Positions 9,484 to 18,276 of a stretch of DNA of 64,000 bases are shown in pieces. Within the stretch, counting starts at the first letter, position 1, and each line of letters opens with the position of its first letter. The stretch lies in NCBI RefSeq assembly GCF_000422085.1, contig NC_021741.1, positions 3,658,001 to 3,722,000 on the forward strand, in the 5' to 3' direction. The notes under the pieces were generated by a model. That model saw nothing but the letters and a program-made list of their open reading frames with translations. It was not told the DNA's origin and did no database searches. The stretch comes from Serratia liquefaciens ATCC 27592 (GTDB lineage Bacteria; Pseudomonadota; Gammaproteobacteria; Enterobacterales; Enterobacteriaceae). The translations under genes and the position numbers were made by a program.

Positions 9484-9728
9484 GATCATCACCTGCCAAG
9501 GGTTAGGATTTTCAGTATTAAGTATCGAAGATGTTGTATAAATTTCGAACTTTATGTCTGAAAGGTAACTGGAAACCCTGCGTTACATCCCTGCCCCATT
9601 GGCTGACATTGGGCCGCTCTGATAAGCCATGTTGATATACAGGCTGTTTAGCGTGATCGCAGCCTCTGACAAATACGGTGAAAGCGCATACACTAAAATT
9701 CATTTCACCTCCGCTGAAAAGGGTTCGT

Positions 9729-10718
9729 ATGCTCTACCAGGCTGATTCTTCACGTTATCAAAGTATGGAATACCGTCGCTGCGGCCGCAGCGGGCTAAAG
9801 CTCCCGGCCATTTCACTTGGCTTATGGCATAACTTTGGTGACGTCACGCTGTATGACAACGCTCGCAGGCTGATCCACTGCGCGTTTGATCTCGGCATTA
9901 CCCATTTTGATCTGGCCAACAATTATGGCCCGCCGCCCGGCTCCGCCGAGGAAAACTTCGGTCGCATTCTCAAGGCGGATTTGAAGTCCTGGCGCGATGA
10001 ACTGATCATCTCGTCAAAGGCCGGTTACACCATGTGGCCCGGGCCTTATGGGGATTGGGGCTCGAAAAAGTACCTGGTCGCCAGCCTAAATCAAAGCCTG
10101 CAGCGCATGGGGCTGGAATACGTGGACATCTTCTACCACCATCGTCCGGATCCGGACACGCCGCTGGAAGAAACCATGGCCGCCCTGGATTTGCTGGTAC
10201 GGCAGGGCAAGGCGCTTTACGTCGGGTTGTCCAACTACCCTGCCGATCGTGCGCGCCAGGCGTTCAGCATTCTGCAGCAGCTCGGCACGCCCTGCGTGAT
10301 CCATCAGCCGAAATACTCCATGTTCGAACGTTGGGTGGAGCCAGAATTGTTGGATACGCTGGAAGAACACGGCGTGGGTTCTATCGCCTTCTCACCGCTG
10401 GCCGGCGGCCTGTTGACCGATCGTTATCTGCAGGGCATTCCCCAGGACTCACGCGCTGCCAGCGGCAGCCAGTTCCTGCAGCCCGATCAGCTCACCGAGG
10501 ATAAACTGGGAAAAATTCGTCGACTTAATGCACTGGCGCAGCAGCGCGGACAGAAGCTGTCGCAAATGGCGCTGGCCTGGGTATTGCGTGGCGATCGCGT
10601 CACTTCGGCACTGATTGGCGCCAGCAAGACCAGCCAAATTGAAGACGCCGTAGGCATGTTGGCTAACCGCACCTTTAGCGATGATGAAATTAAGCAGATC
10701 GAGCAAATATTAATGTAA
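9729..10718 (+). CDS. Aldo/keto reductase, YghZ (glyceraldehyde-3-phosphate reductase) type
   Basis: 329 aa. It closely follows E. coli YghZ: YRRCGRSGLKLPAISLGLWHNFG at the start, then FDLANNYGPPPGSAEENFG with the catalytic tyrosine, SSKAGYTMWPGPYG with the lysine, and FYHHRPD with the histidine. The C-terminal GASK motif binds NADPH. The frame opens 17 codons earlier, but the ATG at 9729 (MLYQADSSRYQSMEYR) matches the family and has AAGGG upstream. It may detoxify methylglyoxal or reduce other aldehydes. It is divergent from ipdC, so coupling to indoleacetaldehyde reduction is possible but unproven. Confidence 0.85.
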   Translation: MLYQADSSRYQSMEYRRCGRSGLKLPAISLGLWHNFGDVTLYDNARRLIHCAFDLGITHFDLANNYGPPPGSAEENFGRILKADLKSWRDELIISSKAGYTMWPGPYGDWGSKKYLVASLNQSLQRMGLEYVDIFYHHRPDPDTPLEETMAALDLLVRQGKALYVGLSNYPADRARQAFSILQQLGTPCVIHQPKYSMFERWVEPELLDTLEEHGVGSIAFSPLAGGLLTDRYLQGIPQDSRAASGSQFLQPDQLTEDKLGKIRRLNALAQQRGQKLSQMALAWVLRGDRVTSALIGASKTSQIEDAVGMLANRTFSDDEIKQIEQILM

Positions 10719-10948
10719 TCGCTTACAATTATCGCCGGTTTATCGCCGGCGATAACGCCTGCCGCGCCAGACAAATCTTAAATCACTCTCCCTGCCCCGC
10801 TTTTAAGAATGCCGCTAAGATTCAACCCTATCCACAAAGGCTAATATGCCGATATTGCAGGTAAAACTATAAGGCTGTTTTATAAACTGATGAACGCGCT
10901 TCATTAATTGTAAAACCGGCCAAGCCGCTACGGCGGAAAGGAGCATTC

Positions 10949-11350
10949 ATGTTTAAACCTCTGTTATTGGCCGCTCTGTTGGTGGTGTCAACGCTGCCTG
11001 CCATCCAGCCAGCGCAGGCGGAAGGGCTGAGTATCGATCTGATGCCGGGCGTCTCATTACGTATCGGTGAGCAAGACAATCGCGGCCGTTACTGGGACGG
11101 TTATGACTGGCGCGACCGCGACTGGTGGCAGGGCCATCAGGGTCGGTACCTGGGTGAACGCAATCGTCGGGGCTACAACTGGGATGGTTATCGCTGGCGC
11201 GACAACAATTACTGGCGTAAGAATTATTACTATCATGAGGGGCGCTATCGTAAATACGATAAGCACTATTATAAGCACCATGAGAAGCATCACGGGAAAG
11301 GCCGACGTCATGACGATCGCGATCATCGCCACCATGACCACGATGATTGA
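10949..11350 (+). CDS. Secreted DUF2502 (YpeC-type) protein with His-rich tail
   Basis: 133 aa. A signal peptide ends near QPAQA. The mature protein has two related blocks, DNRGRYWDGYDWRDRDWW and RRGYNWDGYRWRDNNYW, so the DUF2502 core motif is duplicated. The last 35 residues are dominated by H, K, D and Y, resembling a metal-binding tail. GGAAAGGAG precedes the ATG. It is convergent with mntH; ypeC neighbours mntH in E. coli too. Function unknown. The metal-related location and tail are suggestive only. Confidence 0.8.
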   Translation: MFKPLLLAALLVVSTLPAIQPAQAEGLSIDLMPGVSLRIGEQDNRGRYWDGYDWRDRDWWQGHQGRYLGERNRRGYNWDGYRWRDNNYWRKNYYYHEGRYRKYDKHYYKHHEKHHGKGRRHDDRDHRHHDHDD

Positions 11351-11419
11351 CGGCCAAAGGCCGTCAGCCCGCCTAATCCTCCTCATTTAACAGATCGAGA
11401 TACCCGGGGCGACCCGGGT
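11348..11419. terminator. Hairpins between the DUF2502 gene and mntH
   Basis: Two perfect stems lie between convergent genes: TGACGGCC/GGCCGTCA (11348-11366) and ACCCGGG/CCCGGGT (11402-11419). Neither has a long T-run, so efficiency as intrinsic terminators is doubtful. Confidence 0.4.
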
Positions 11420-11484
11420 TTCGCTGATATTGAGCTTGAGTGAACCGCATTAGACTCAATGTCGGCCCTTCATTTGGTGTCCGC

Positions 11485-12717
11485 TCAGAGAAGGCTGCTG
11501 ACCAGCAGGTAGCCGTTCAGCCCAACCACCACCAGCACGATCACTTTCCCTATCGCCTGTATGCTGCGGCTGTTGACCATCTCCCCCATCAGCTCGCGGT
11601 TGCCGGTGAACGACAACAGCGGCACCAGCGCCAGCGCAATACCGAAACTCAGCAGCACCTGGCTCAGTACCAGAATACGCGTAGCGTCCATGCCCATCAT
11701 AATGACGATAAACGACGGCAGCATGGTGACCACCCGGCGCACCCACAGCGGAATATAAAAGTGTACAAATCCCTGCATCACAACCTGCCCTGCCAGCGTC
11801 CCCACCACGGTGGAAGATAATCCGGCAGCGACCAGACTCAGTCCGAAGATGGTCGCTGCCGCCTGGCCCAATAGCGGCTGCAGCGTCAGATAAGCCTGAT
11901 CGAGATCGGCAATGCCGCTGTGGCCGTTAAAATGGAAGGCCGCAGCGGCGGTAGCCATCATCGCCAGGTTAACAAAACCGGCTATGGTCATGGCAATGGC
12001 GACGTCAAACTTGGTGGCCGCGTAGCGATCGGCTTTTGAATGCTCACCGCCGGTCTGGGTTAATGACGAATGCAGATAAATCACATGCGGCATGATGGTC
12101 GCGCCGAGCACCCCGGCAGCCAAAAATACCGCGTCGCCGTTCGGCAGGTCCGGTATCGCCATGCCTTTCAACAAAGGCTCCAACTGCGGCTGTGAAAATA
12201 CCAATTCCACCATATAAGCTGCGGCAACAAACAGCAGCAAACCGCCGATCACCATTTCCAGCGGTTTCTGCCCGCGTTTTTGCAGCATCAGGATAAGGAA
12301 CGTGGCGATACCGGTCAGGATCGCCCCTTCCAACAGCGTGACGCCCAGCAGCAGTTTGAAGCCAATCGCTGCACCAATAAACTCGGCCAAATCTGTGGCC
12401 ATGGCAATGATTTCCGCCTGAACCCAATAGGCCCAAACCGCCGGACGCGGGAAACGATCGCGAATGTGCTCTGCCAGATTTTTACCGGTGGCAATACCGA
12501 GTTTTGCGGACAACAGCTGGATCAACATCGCCATGACGTTGGCCCACACCACCACCCACAACAGGGTGTAGCCAAAGGAAGCGCCTGCCTGGATGTTGGT
12601 GGCAAAATTACCGGGATCGATATAGCCGATAGCCGCTATGAATGCGGGGCCCATCAAGGAAAGTTTGATCTTCCTGGCAGGGCGACTGGTGGTTTCAACC
12701 ACATCACTGTTCAGCAT
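11485..12717 (-). CDS. mntH: NRAMP-family Mn(II)/Fe(II) proton symporter MntH
   Basis: 410 aa, 11 predicted membrane helices. It has the NRAMP metal-site motifs: DPGN in [16 protein letters not shown] (TM1) and MPH in [13 protein letters not shown] (TM6). It imports manganese, and some ferrous iron, with protons across the inner membrane. The frame extends 48 codons upstream, but the ATG at 12717 ([19 protein letters not shown]) matches E. coli length and has AAGGG at 8 nt. A perfect Fur-type dyad lies 47 bp upstream. Divergent from nupC as in E. coli. Confidence 0.95.
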   Translation of the reverse strand: MLNSDVVETTSRPARKIKLSLMGPAFIAAIGYIDPGNFATNIQAGASFGYTLLWVVVWANVMAMLIQLLSAKLGIATGKNLAEHIRDRFPRPAVWAYWVQAEIIAMATDLAEFIGAAIGFKLLLGVTLLEGAILTGIATFLILMLQKRGQKPLEMVIGGLLLFVAAAYMVELVFSQPQLEPLLKGMAIPDLPNGDAVFLAAGVLGATIMPHVIYLHSSLTQTGGEHSKADRYAATKFDVAIAMTIAGFVNLAMMATAAAAFHFNGHSGIADLDQAYLTLQPLLGQAAATIFGLSLVAAGLSSTVVGTLAGQVVMQGFVHFYIPLWVRRVVTMLPSFIVIMMGMDATRILVLSQVLLSFGIALALVPLLSFTGNRELMGEMVNSRSIQAIGKVIVLVVVGLNGYLLVSSLL

Positions 12718-13095
12718 GTTCTGAACCCTTACTTCTATTAAGCCTGTGGTTATCTTATGTAAATGATAATAATTATCAAGTGCATTTAGAGCGGTAATGC
12801 TTATCTCTGCGATAGAAAATAACCACGGGTTTAACGAAGGGTTTGGCGGGTAAGTGAACATTTACCGCACTGAACGAAGTTCTATCCTGGGAAAAATCCT
12901 TTGGATGATCCATTTAGCGCAAGAATATGAATTTCATATGGATTGATTAACCTCTTGATTTTTTATGCTTTACCGTACAAGTTTAAGATGTTTCCCCCTA
13001 TGATTTTCCATATTTGCAATAGAGCTCTCGTTTTTAAACGTGGCGTTACATAAAATGACATCCGAAATTCAGCCTGCCTCAAGTTTGGAGCAAAC
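12718..13095. other. mntH/nupC divergent intergenic region
   Basis: 378 bp. Besides the Fur box it contains a perfect 15-bp dyad, ATATGAA-T-TTCATAT, at 12925-12939, about 157 bp before nupC, which could be an operator. No clear CRP or CytR site was recognised by eye, though nupC is CRP/CytR-controlled in E. coli. Confidence 0.45.
12764..12778. promoter_or_regulatory. Fur box upstream of mntH
   Basis: TGATAAT-A-ATTATCA, a perfect 7-1-7 inverted repeat matching the Fur consensus, 47 bp before the mntH ATG. Fur repression by iron is inferred. I see no separate MntR box. Confidence 0.85.
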
Positions 13096-14283
13096 ATGTC
13101 CCATATTGCGCACTTTGCGTTGGCGTTAGTGGTCGTCGCGATCCTGGCACTTTTAGTGTGTCGCGATCGTAAAAGCATCCGCATTCGCTATGTTATTCAA
13201 CTGTTGGTTATTGAAGTACTGCTGGCCTATTTTTTCCTGCATTCGGAAGCGGGTTTGGGCTTTGTAAAAGGATTTGCCGCGCTGTTTGACAAGCTGCTCG
13301 GGTTTGCTGGGCAAGGGACTGATTTTGTATTCGGCGGTATGGGCGACAAAGGTCTGGCCTTCTTCTTCCTGAAGGTACTGTGCCCAATCGTCTTTATCTC
13401 TGCGCTGATCGGTATTCTGCAATACATTAAAGTACTGCCGTTTATCATCCGCATTATTGGTACCGTGCTGTCAAAAGTAAACGGTATGGGCAAGCTGGAG
13501 TCCTTCAACGCCGTCAGCTCGCTGATCCTGGGCCAGTCTGAAAACTTCATCGCCTATAAAGATATTCTGGGCAAGATGTCAGAAAAGCGCATGTACACCA
13601 TGGCGGCAACCGCGATGTCCACGGTTTCCATGTCCATCGTCGGCGCTTACATGACCATGCTGGACGCCAAGTTTGTGGTGGCGGCGCTGGTACTGAACAT
13701 GTTCAGCACCTTTATCGTGCTGTCATTGGTCAACCCGTATGACACCAGTAAAGAAGAAGAGCTGCATCTGGGCAACCTGCACGAAGGCCAGAGCTTCTTC
13801 GAAATGCTGGGCGAATACATCCTGGCGGGTTTCAAAGTCGCGATTATCGTTGCTGCGATGCTGATCGGCTTTATTGCCCTGATCGCCGCGCTCAACGGCC
13901 TGTTCAGCGCCATCTTCGGCCTGAGCTTCCAGGAAATCCTGGGCTACTTCTTCTATCCATTCGCCTGGATTATGGGTATCCCTAAGCACGAAGCGTTGCA
14001 GGTTGGCAGCATCATGGCGACCAAGCTGGTTTCCAACGAATTCGTGGCGATGATGGAGCTGCAGAAGGTTTCTGCTGAACTCTCTCCGCGCAGCCTGGGT
14101 ATCCTGTCGGTGTTCCTGGTTTCCTTCGCCAACTTCTCTTCCATCGGCATCGTAGCCGGTGCGATTAAAGGGCTGAACGAGCACCAGGGCAACGTGGTTT
14201 CCCGCTTTGGTCTGAAGCTGGTTTACGGTTCTACGCTGGTCAGCATCCTGTCTGCGTCGATCGCAGGCCTGGTTCTGGGCTAA
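13096..14283 (+). CDS. nupC: Nucleoside/proton symporter NupC
   Basis: 395 aa concentrative nucleoside transporter (E. coli NupC 400). It has an N-terminal group of three helices, the family motif [33 protein letters not shown] near residue 150, and [18 protein letters not shown] near residue 345. It imports nucleosides other than guanosine in the E. coli case. GGAG precedes the ATG. A hairpin with a T-run follows. Its place beside mntH and the tRNA-Ala pair matches E. coli. Confidence 0.95.
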   Translation: MSHIAHFALALVVVAILALLVCRDRKSIRIRYVIQLLVIEVLLAYFFLHSEAGLGFVKGFAALFDKLLGFAGQGTDFVFGGMGDKGLAFFFLKVLCPIVFISALIGILQYIKVLPFIIRIIGTVLSKVNGMGKLESFNAVSSLILGQSENFIAYKDILGKMSEKRMYTMAATAMSTVSMSIVGAYMTMLDAKFVVAALVLNMFSTFIVLSLVNPYDTSKEEELHLGNLHEGQSFFEMLGEYILAGFKVAIIVAAMLIGFIALIAALNGLFSAIFGLSFQEILGYFFYPFAWIMGIPKHEALQVGSIMATKLVSNEFVAMMELQKVSAELSPRSLGILSVFLVSFANFSSIGIVAGAIKGLNEHQGNVVSRFGLKLVYGSTLVSILSASIAGLVLG

Positions 14284-14302
14284 GCTTAAAAGCCAGTCAT
14301 GC

Positions 14303-14328
14303 AAAGGTCGCTTCGGCGGCCTTTTTTA
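14303..14328 (+). terminator. nupC terminator
   Basis: AAAGGTCGC / GCGGCCTTT stem with a TTCG tetraloop (one T-G pair) followed by TTTT, 20 bp after the nupC stop. Confidence 0.8.
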
Positions 14329-14404
14329 TTGCCTGCGATTCTTCTGTAACTGCTGGCATAACAGGAGGCGTTACGGTGATTCAATATGGGAAAAGACAGA
14401 AAGC

Positions 14405-14432
14405 AAAAAGCCGACCCTAAGGTCGGCTTTTT
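14405..14432. terminator. Terminator after the tRNA-Ala genes
   Basis: Perfect stem AAAAAGCCGACC / GGTCGGCTTTTT with a CTAA loop. On the minus strand it follows the tRNA-Ala transcript; A and T runs on both sides allow bidirectional action. Confidence 0.85.
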
Positions 14433-14438
14433 AAATGG

Positions 14439-14514
<76 letters not shown>

Positions 14515-14574
14515 ACAAAAGTGGCACGCTTTAACCGGCGTTACGGTATTCCCCAACCCTTCTGAGATAAAGGT

Positions 14575-14650
<76 letters not shown>

Positions 14651-14684
14651 AATCCACAATCACGAAATCCTGTGAACGGGGCGC

Positions 14685-14713
14685 ATAATATGAAACCCCT
14701 GAAAAACTGTCAA
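14685..14713 (-). promoter_or_regulatory. Promoter of the tRNA-Ala pair
   Basis: On the minus strand, TTGACA (14713-14708), a 17-bp spacer, then TATTAT (14690-14685), followed by a GC-rich discriminator (GCGCCCCG). This is a strong sigma-70 stable-RNA promoter of the stringently controlled type. Confidence 0.85.
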
Positions 14714-14736
14714 CGGCTAAATTGAATTAGTCGATC

Positions 14737-14767
14737 AAGCGCTGAAAAAGCCGCCAAATCAGCGCTT
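14737..14767. repeat. 9-bp inverted repeat upstream of the FNT gene
   Basis: AAGCGCTGA ... TCAGCGCTT with a 13-nt loop and a short T-run on the plus strand. It lies in the 307-bp gap between the tRNA-Ala promoter and the channel gene. Role unknown; the remaining gap up to 14957 is AT-rich with nothing else recognised. Confidence 0.4.
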
Positions 14768-14957
14768 TTCACGCTAAAAAATCGCCATGACGGACAAAAA
14801 TCAGCCATCATCGCCTGACTTCACAAAAAACAAAAAACCTTATCCATTGTGTTGATTTTTAATTAACGGAATGTTAGCGAAATACCCTTGAGTCATCTCG
14901 CCCACAGGCATAGACTTCCCCGCGTCTTAAATCCCACAACAATAAACCGAGTCAGTT

Positions 14958-15743
14958 ATGTCGTTGCATTCACCAAAAGAAATCGCTGCGTTAGCCATTC
15001 AGGCCGGCGTAAACAAAAGCCGGGCGTCGCTCGCCAACCTGCTCATTCTGGGCTTTCTCGCCGGTGCCTTTATCGCGACCGGCTTCCTGTTAGATATCCA
15101 CGTGATCGGCACCCTGCCGGCCGAATGGGGCTCCTTCGGCGCATTGCTGGGCGCTGCCGTCTTCCCGATAGGGCTTATCCTGACGATTCTGGCCGGCGGC
15201 GAGCTGCTGACCGGTAATATGATGACCTTGCCGATAGCCTGGTTTGCTCGCCAAATTTCGCTGCTTGCTGTCGTGCGCAACTGGTTCTGGGTCACCCTGG
15301 CCAACTTCGCCGGTAGCCTGGCCGTCGCCTATTTCTTTGGCCACCTGCTTGGCCTGACCGAAGGCGCCTTCCTGCACAAAACCCTGTCCATCGCACAAGC
15401 CAAGGTAGATGCCGACTTCCTGCACGCCTTTATATCCGGCGTAGGCTGCAATTGGTTGGTGTGCCTGGCGGTGTGGCTGGCCTTTGCCAGCAAGGATGTG
15501 CCGGGCAAAGTGATTGGCATGTGGTTCCCGGTGATGGCGTTTGTCGCCATCGGCTTCCAGCACGTAGTGGCGAACATGTTTATTATCCCGGCGGCCATTT
15601 TTGCCGGTGGTTTAAGTTGGAGCCAATACCTGCCCAATTTCACGGCCGTGTTTCTCGGTAACGCGCTGGGCGGCGCCGGTTTCGTCGGCCTGATGTACTT
15701 CCTCGCCTACCGCCCCACCGTGCCGGCCGCTGAACAGGCCTGA
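14958..15743 (+). CDS. Formate/nitrite transporter (FNT) family channel
   Basis: 261 aa, six membrane helices with the FNT half-helix signatures: AGGELLTGNMM near residue 90 and VANMFIIPAAIFAG near residue 200. Family members conduct formate, nitrite, hydrosulfide or acetate as pentamers in the inner membrane. It is not FocA or NirC by close resemblance, and no pfl, nir or asr partner is adjacent, so the substrate is undefined. The Shine-Dalgarno sequence is weak. Convergent with gltX over a shared terminator. Confidence 0.85.
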   Translation: MSLHSPKEIAALAIQAGVNKSRASLANLLILGFLAGAFIATGFLLDIHVIGTLPAEWGSFGALLGAAVFPIGLILTILAGGELLTGNMMTLPIAWFARQISLLAVVRNWFWVTLANFAGSLAVAYFFGHLLGLTEGAFLHKTLSIAQAKVDADFLHAFISGVGCNWLVCLAVWLAFASKDVPGKVIGMWFPVMAFVAIGFQHVVANMFIIPAAIFAGGLSWSQYLPNFTAVFLGNALGGAGFVGLMYFLAYRPTVPAAEQA

Positions 15744-15754
15744 TCGACAGCGAC

Positions 15755-15790
15755 AAAAAAAGCCCCGGGATTGCTCCACGGGGCTTTTTC
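15755..15790. terminator. Bidirectional terminator between FNT gene and gltX
   Basis: AAAAAAAGCCCCG / CGGGGCTTTTT stem with a GGATTGCTCCA loop, A-run on the left and T-run on the right. Confidence 0.88.
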
Positions 15791-15809
15791 ATTATAGGCT
15801 CAGAAACTA

Positions 15810-17225
15810 TCAGGCCTGAGCTTCACGCCCGGCGATATAAGCCAATGCCAGATCGATACGCTGTAAAGAACGTGCCTGCCCGATGGCATGCACGGTCACA
15901 TCCATGCCTGGTGACTGACCGGCACCGGTGACCGCTACGCGCAGCGGCATACCTACCTTGCCCATACCGACGCCCAGCTCATCAGCCGTGCCCTGAATGG
16001 CATCATGCACGTTTTCCGGCGTCCAGGCGGTAATGGCCGCCAATTTGGCGCGTACCGCTTCCAGCGGCTGGCGAGCAACCGGGCGCAGGTGTTTTTTCGC
16101 AGCGTCAGCGTCGAACTCGCTGAAGTCTTCGTAGAAGTAACGGCAAGACTCAGCCATTTCCTTCAACGTTTTGCAGCGCTCGCCCAGCAGCTTAACGATA
16201 TCTTTCAGCTCCGGACCGTTGCGGGTTTCAATGCCCAGTTGCTCCACGTGCCACGCCAGATACACGGCAACTTCTTCGGCCGGCATATGGTTAATGTAAT
16301 GATGGTTCAGCCACTGCAGCTTTTCGGTATTGAAGGCGCTGGCAGATTTGTTGATCGCTTCCAGCGTGAAGAACTCTTTCATCTCATCAATAGAGAAGAT
16401 TTCCTGATCGCCATGTGACCAACCCAGACGCACCAAATAGTTCAGCAACGCCTGCGGCAGATAACCGTCATCGCGATACTGCATCACGCCCACGGCACCG
16501 TGACGTTTAGACAGCTTTTTACCGTCGTCACCGAGGATCATCGAAACGTGGGCGTATTCCGGTACCGGTGCGCCCAGCGCTTTCAGGATGTTGATCTGGC
16601 GCGGGGTGTTGTTGATGTGGTCTTCACCGCGGATCACGTGGGTGATTTCCATATCCCAGTCGTCGATCACCACGCAGAAGTTATAGGTCGGCGCACCGTC
16701 GGTACGACGAATGATCAGATCGTCCAGTTCCTGGTTGCTGAATTCGATCGGACCACGGATCTTGTCATCGAAGATTACCGAGCCTTCCTGTGGGTTACGG
16801 AAACGCACCACGTGCGGCTCGTCGTCGGTGTGGCTGCATTGGCTGTCGCGGCAGTGGCCGTCGTAACGCGGTTTTTCACCGTTTTCCATCTGCTTTTCAC
16901 GCAGCGCTTCCAGACGTTCCTTCGAGCAATAGCATTTATAAGCAGTTCCCTGCACCAGCATGTCGTCAATCACCGCGTTATAACGGTCAAAACGCTTGGT
17001 CTGGAAATACGGGCCTTCGTCCCAATCCAGGTTTAACCAGTTCATGCCATCCATAATTGCGTCGATAGCATCCTGGGTTGAGCGTTCCAAATCGGTATCT
17101 TCGATACGCAGAACGAACTCACCGCCCGCATGGCGAGTGAATAGCCAGGAGTAAAGCGCAGTACGGGCGCCACCGACGTGAAGATAGCCGGTTGGGCTCG
17201 GTGCAAAACGGGTTTTGATTTTCAT
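15810..17225 (-). CDS. gltX: Glutamyl-tRNA synthetase
   Basis: 471 aa, equal to E. coli GltX. A class I synthetase charging tRNA-Glu in the cytosol. The HIGH-type motif is [11 protein letters not shown] (residues 9-19) and the KMSKS-type motif is KLSKR in [12 protein letters not shown] (near 240). A CYC...C zinc-site region occurs near residues 98-125. The start at 17225 ([13 protein letters not shown]) is preferred over an upstream in-frame start eight codons earlier because it fits the family. It is divergent from the Val/Lys tRNA operon, as in E. coli. Confidence 0.97.
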   Translation of the reverse strand: MKIKTRFAPSPTGYLHVGGARTALYSWLFTRHAGGEFVLRIEDTDLERSTQDAIDAIMDGMNWLNLDWDEGPYFQTKRFDRYNAVIDDMLVQGTAYKCYCSKERLEALREKQMENGEKPRYDGHCRDSQCSHTDDEPHVVRFRNPQEGSVIFDDKIRGPIEFSNQELDDLIIRRTDGAPTYNFCVVIDDWDMEITHVIRGEDHINNTPRQINILKALGAPVPEYAHVSMILGDDGKKLSKRHGAVGVMQYRDDGYLPQALLNYLVRLGWSHGDQEIFSIDEMKEFFTLEAINKSASAFNTEKLQWLNHHYINHMPAEEVAVYLAWHVEQLGIETRNGPELKDIVKLLGERCKTLKEMAESCRYFYEDFSEFDADAAKKHLRPVARQPLEAVRAKLAAITAWTPENVHDAIQGTADELGVGMGKVGMPLRVAVTGAGQSPGMDVTVHAIGQARSLQRIDLALAYIAGREAQA

Positions 17226-17472
17226 TGGGTTCACTGCCTTATTACGCAACGCATGTCAGCGGTTGCCGACGATTGCTCGGAATTTAAAAAAGTGGCCGAC
17301 ATTGTATCACCACGCGCTAATTCCTCAACGCTGACACGATATTGCTGCATCAGCTTTCATCATCTCTGCGGCGCTTTTCGCATAACAATGTGCAAAGAAT
17401 CAGCATTGCTGGCGATAAATATCGCATCCTGTTTAAATTTGCGGCGAACGATTGAAATCATTTTAAAAACCG

Positions 17473-17500
17473 TTGACTCACTTTCAACTATCCCTATAAT
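17473..17500 (+). promoter_or_regulatory. Promoter of the Val-Val-Val-Lys tRNA operon
   Basis: TTGACT (17473-17478), 16-bp spacer, TATAAT (17495-17500), then a GCGACTCC discriminator; start expected near 17507, just before the first tRNA. The 292-bp gap 17226-17517 also serves the gltX promoter. Confidence 0.85.
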
Positions 17501-17517
17501 GCGACTCCAACAAGACG

Positions 17518-17593
17518 GGGCGATTAGCTCAGTTGGTAGAGCATCTCCTTTACACGGAGGGGGTCGGCGGTTCGAGCCCGTCATCGCCCACCA
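17518..17593 (+). tRNA. tRNA-Val (anticodon TAC), copy 1
   Basis: 76 nt with encoded CCA; acceptor GGGCGAT/ATCGCCC, anticodon loop TTTACAC, T-arm GGTTCGAGCC. The acceptor stem differs from copies 2 and 3 (C-G instead of T-A at the fourth pair). Confidence 0.97.
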
Positions 17594-17633
17594 TCTTGTT
17601 GAGCAGTAAAGCAGTAAGAAATGAGAAGAATGA

Positions 17634-17709
17634 GGGTGATTAGCTCAGTTGGTAGAGCATCTCCTTTACACGGAGGGGGTCGGCGGTTCGAGCCCGTCAT
17701 CACCCACCA
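17634..17709 (+). tRNA. tRNA-Val (anticodon TAC), copy 2
   Basis: 76 nt, acceptor GGGTGAT/ATCACCC, anticodon TAC, encoded CCA; part of the E. coli valU-valX-valY-lysV-like array. Confidence 0.97.
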
Positions 17710-17748
17710 CTCATTCTCTTGTTTAGCAATACCTGGAAGTCCTGAAGT

Positions 17749-17824
17749 GGGTGATTAGCTCAGTTGGTAGAGCATCTCCTTTACACGGAGGGGGTCGGCG
17801 GTTCGAGCCCGTCATCACCCACCA
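17749..17824 (+). tRNA. tRNA-Val (anticodon TAC), copy 3
   Basis: 76 nt, identical to copy 2; only 7 bp separate it from tRNA-Lys. Confidence 0.97.
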
Positions 17825-17831
17825 CTTCTGC

Positions 17832-17907
17832 GGGTCGTTAGCTCAGTTGGTAGAGCAGTTGACTTTTAATCAATTGGTCGCAGGTTCGAATCCTGCACGA
17901 CCCACCA
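17832..17907 (+). tRNA. tRNA-Lys (anticodon TTT)
   Basis: 76 nt with encoded CCA; acceptor GGGTCGT/ACGACCC, anticodon loop CTTTTAA, T-arm CAGGTTCGAATCCTG. Last gene of the Val-Lys operon. Its 3' 19 nt and the following terminator recur exactly at 18088-18149. Confidence 0.97.
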
Positions 17908-18149
17908 ATACAGAAAAAAGCGCCTTTTGGCGCTTTTTTCGCATCTGCGCTACCTTATTCCCGCAAACTCCTTGATCACATACTCCGCCGTATCGTGCTG
18001 GATGAGAACCTGCGTTCAGGTTCGAGCCGAGCGAAGCGAGACGACAACGCACAGCGTTGCCCGCAGGGCGAGGCCCAAGGCCGAGTCAATCCTGCACGAC
18101 CCACCAATACAGAAAAAAGCGCCTTTTGGCGCTTTTTTCGCATCTGCGC
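17889..18149. repeat. 62-bp direct repeat: tRNA-Lys 3' end plus terminator
   Basis: Bases 17889-17950 (from AATCCTGC in the T-arm to CTGCGC past the terminator) are repeated without mismatch at 18088-18149, offset 199 bp. The second copy follows a T-loop half, CAGGTTCGA (18017-18025), separated from its partner by a 62-bp insert (18026-18087) rich in GCGAG/GGCC units and containing the hairpins CAACGC-ACA-GCGTTG and GGCC-CAA-GGCC. A further dyad, GAACCTG-CGTT-CAGGTTC, is at 18006-18023. It resembles an attachment-site scar or a tRNA-targeted palindromic element. Confidence 0.85.
17914..17939 (+). terminator. Terminator of the tRNA operon
   Basis: AAAAAAGCGCC / GGCGCTTTTTT with a TTTT loop, starting 7 bp after the tRNA-Lys CCA. 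Duplicated at 18113-18138. Confidence 0.9.
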
Positions 18150-18221
18150 CCTGATAATCTCTATAAGCCTCACCACGTCCGCCCTGCCCCTGAAAATAAT
18201 CATGCCCCTGCGCCGCCAATA

Positions 18222-18243
18222 GAAAAGGCGCTGCAAGCAGCGC
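18222..18243 (-). terminator. Terminator of the entCEBA operon
   Basis: On the minus strand, GGCGCTGC-TT-GCAGCGCC followed by TTTTCT, about 35 bp after the entA stop. Confidence 0.8.
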
Positions 18244-18276
18244 CCTTGGGCTATCCTGGCGTTGTCGAGCGGATTA

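Noticed and set aside
9484..9728. TyrR box in the ipdC/aldo-keto reductase gap
   Set aside because: TGTAAA-N6-TTTACA was looked for because ipdC is TyrR-regulated in Enterobacter; only poor partial matches were seen.
10740..10755. Palindrome TTATCGCCGGCGATAA after the aldo/keto reductase gene as a terminator
   Set aside because: Perfect 8-bp arms but no loop and no T-run; could equally be a chance or regulatory dyad.
17518..17824. The three near-identical 76-bp repeats as a CRISPR-like or tandem-repeat array
   Set aside because: They are three complete tRNA-Val genes; spacing and structure are those of a normal tRNA operon.
18017..18108. A second, interrupted tRNA-Lys gene
   Set aside because: Only the T-arm and acceptor 3' strand are present; no D-arm or anticodon arm, so it is a fragment and not a tRNA gene or full pseudogene.
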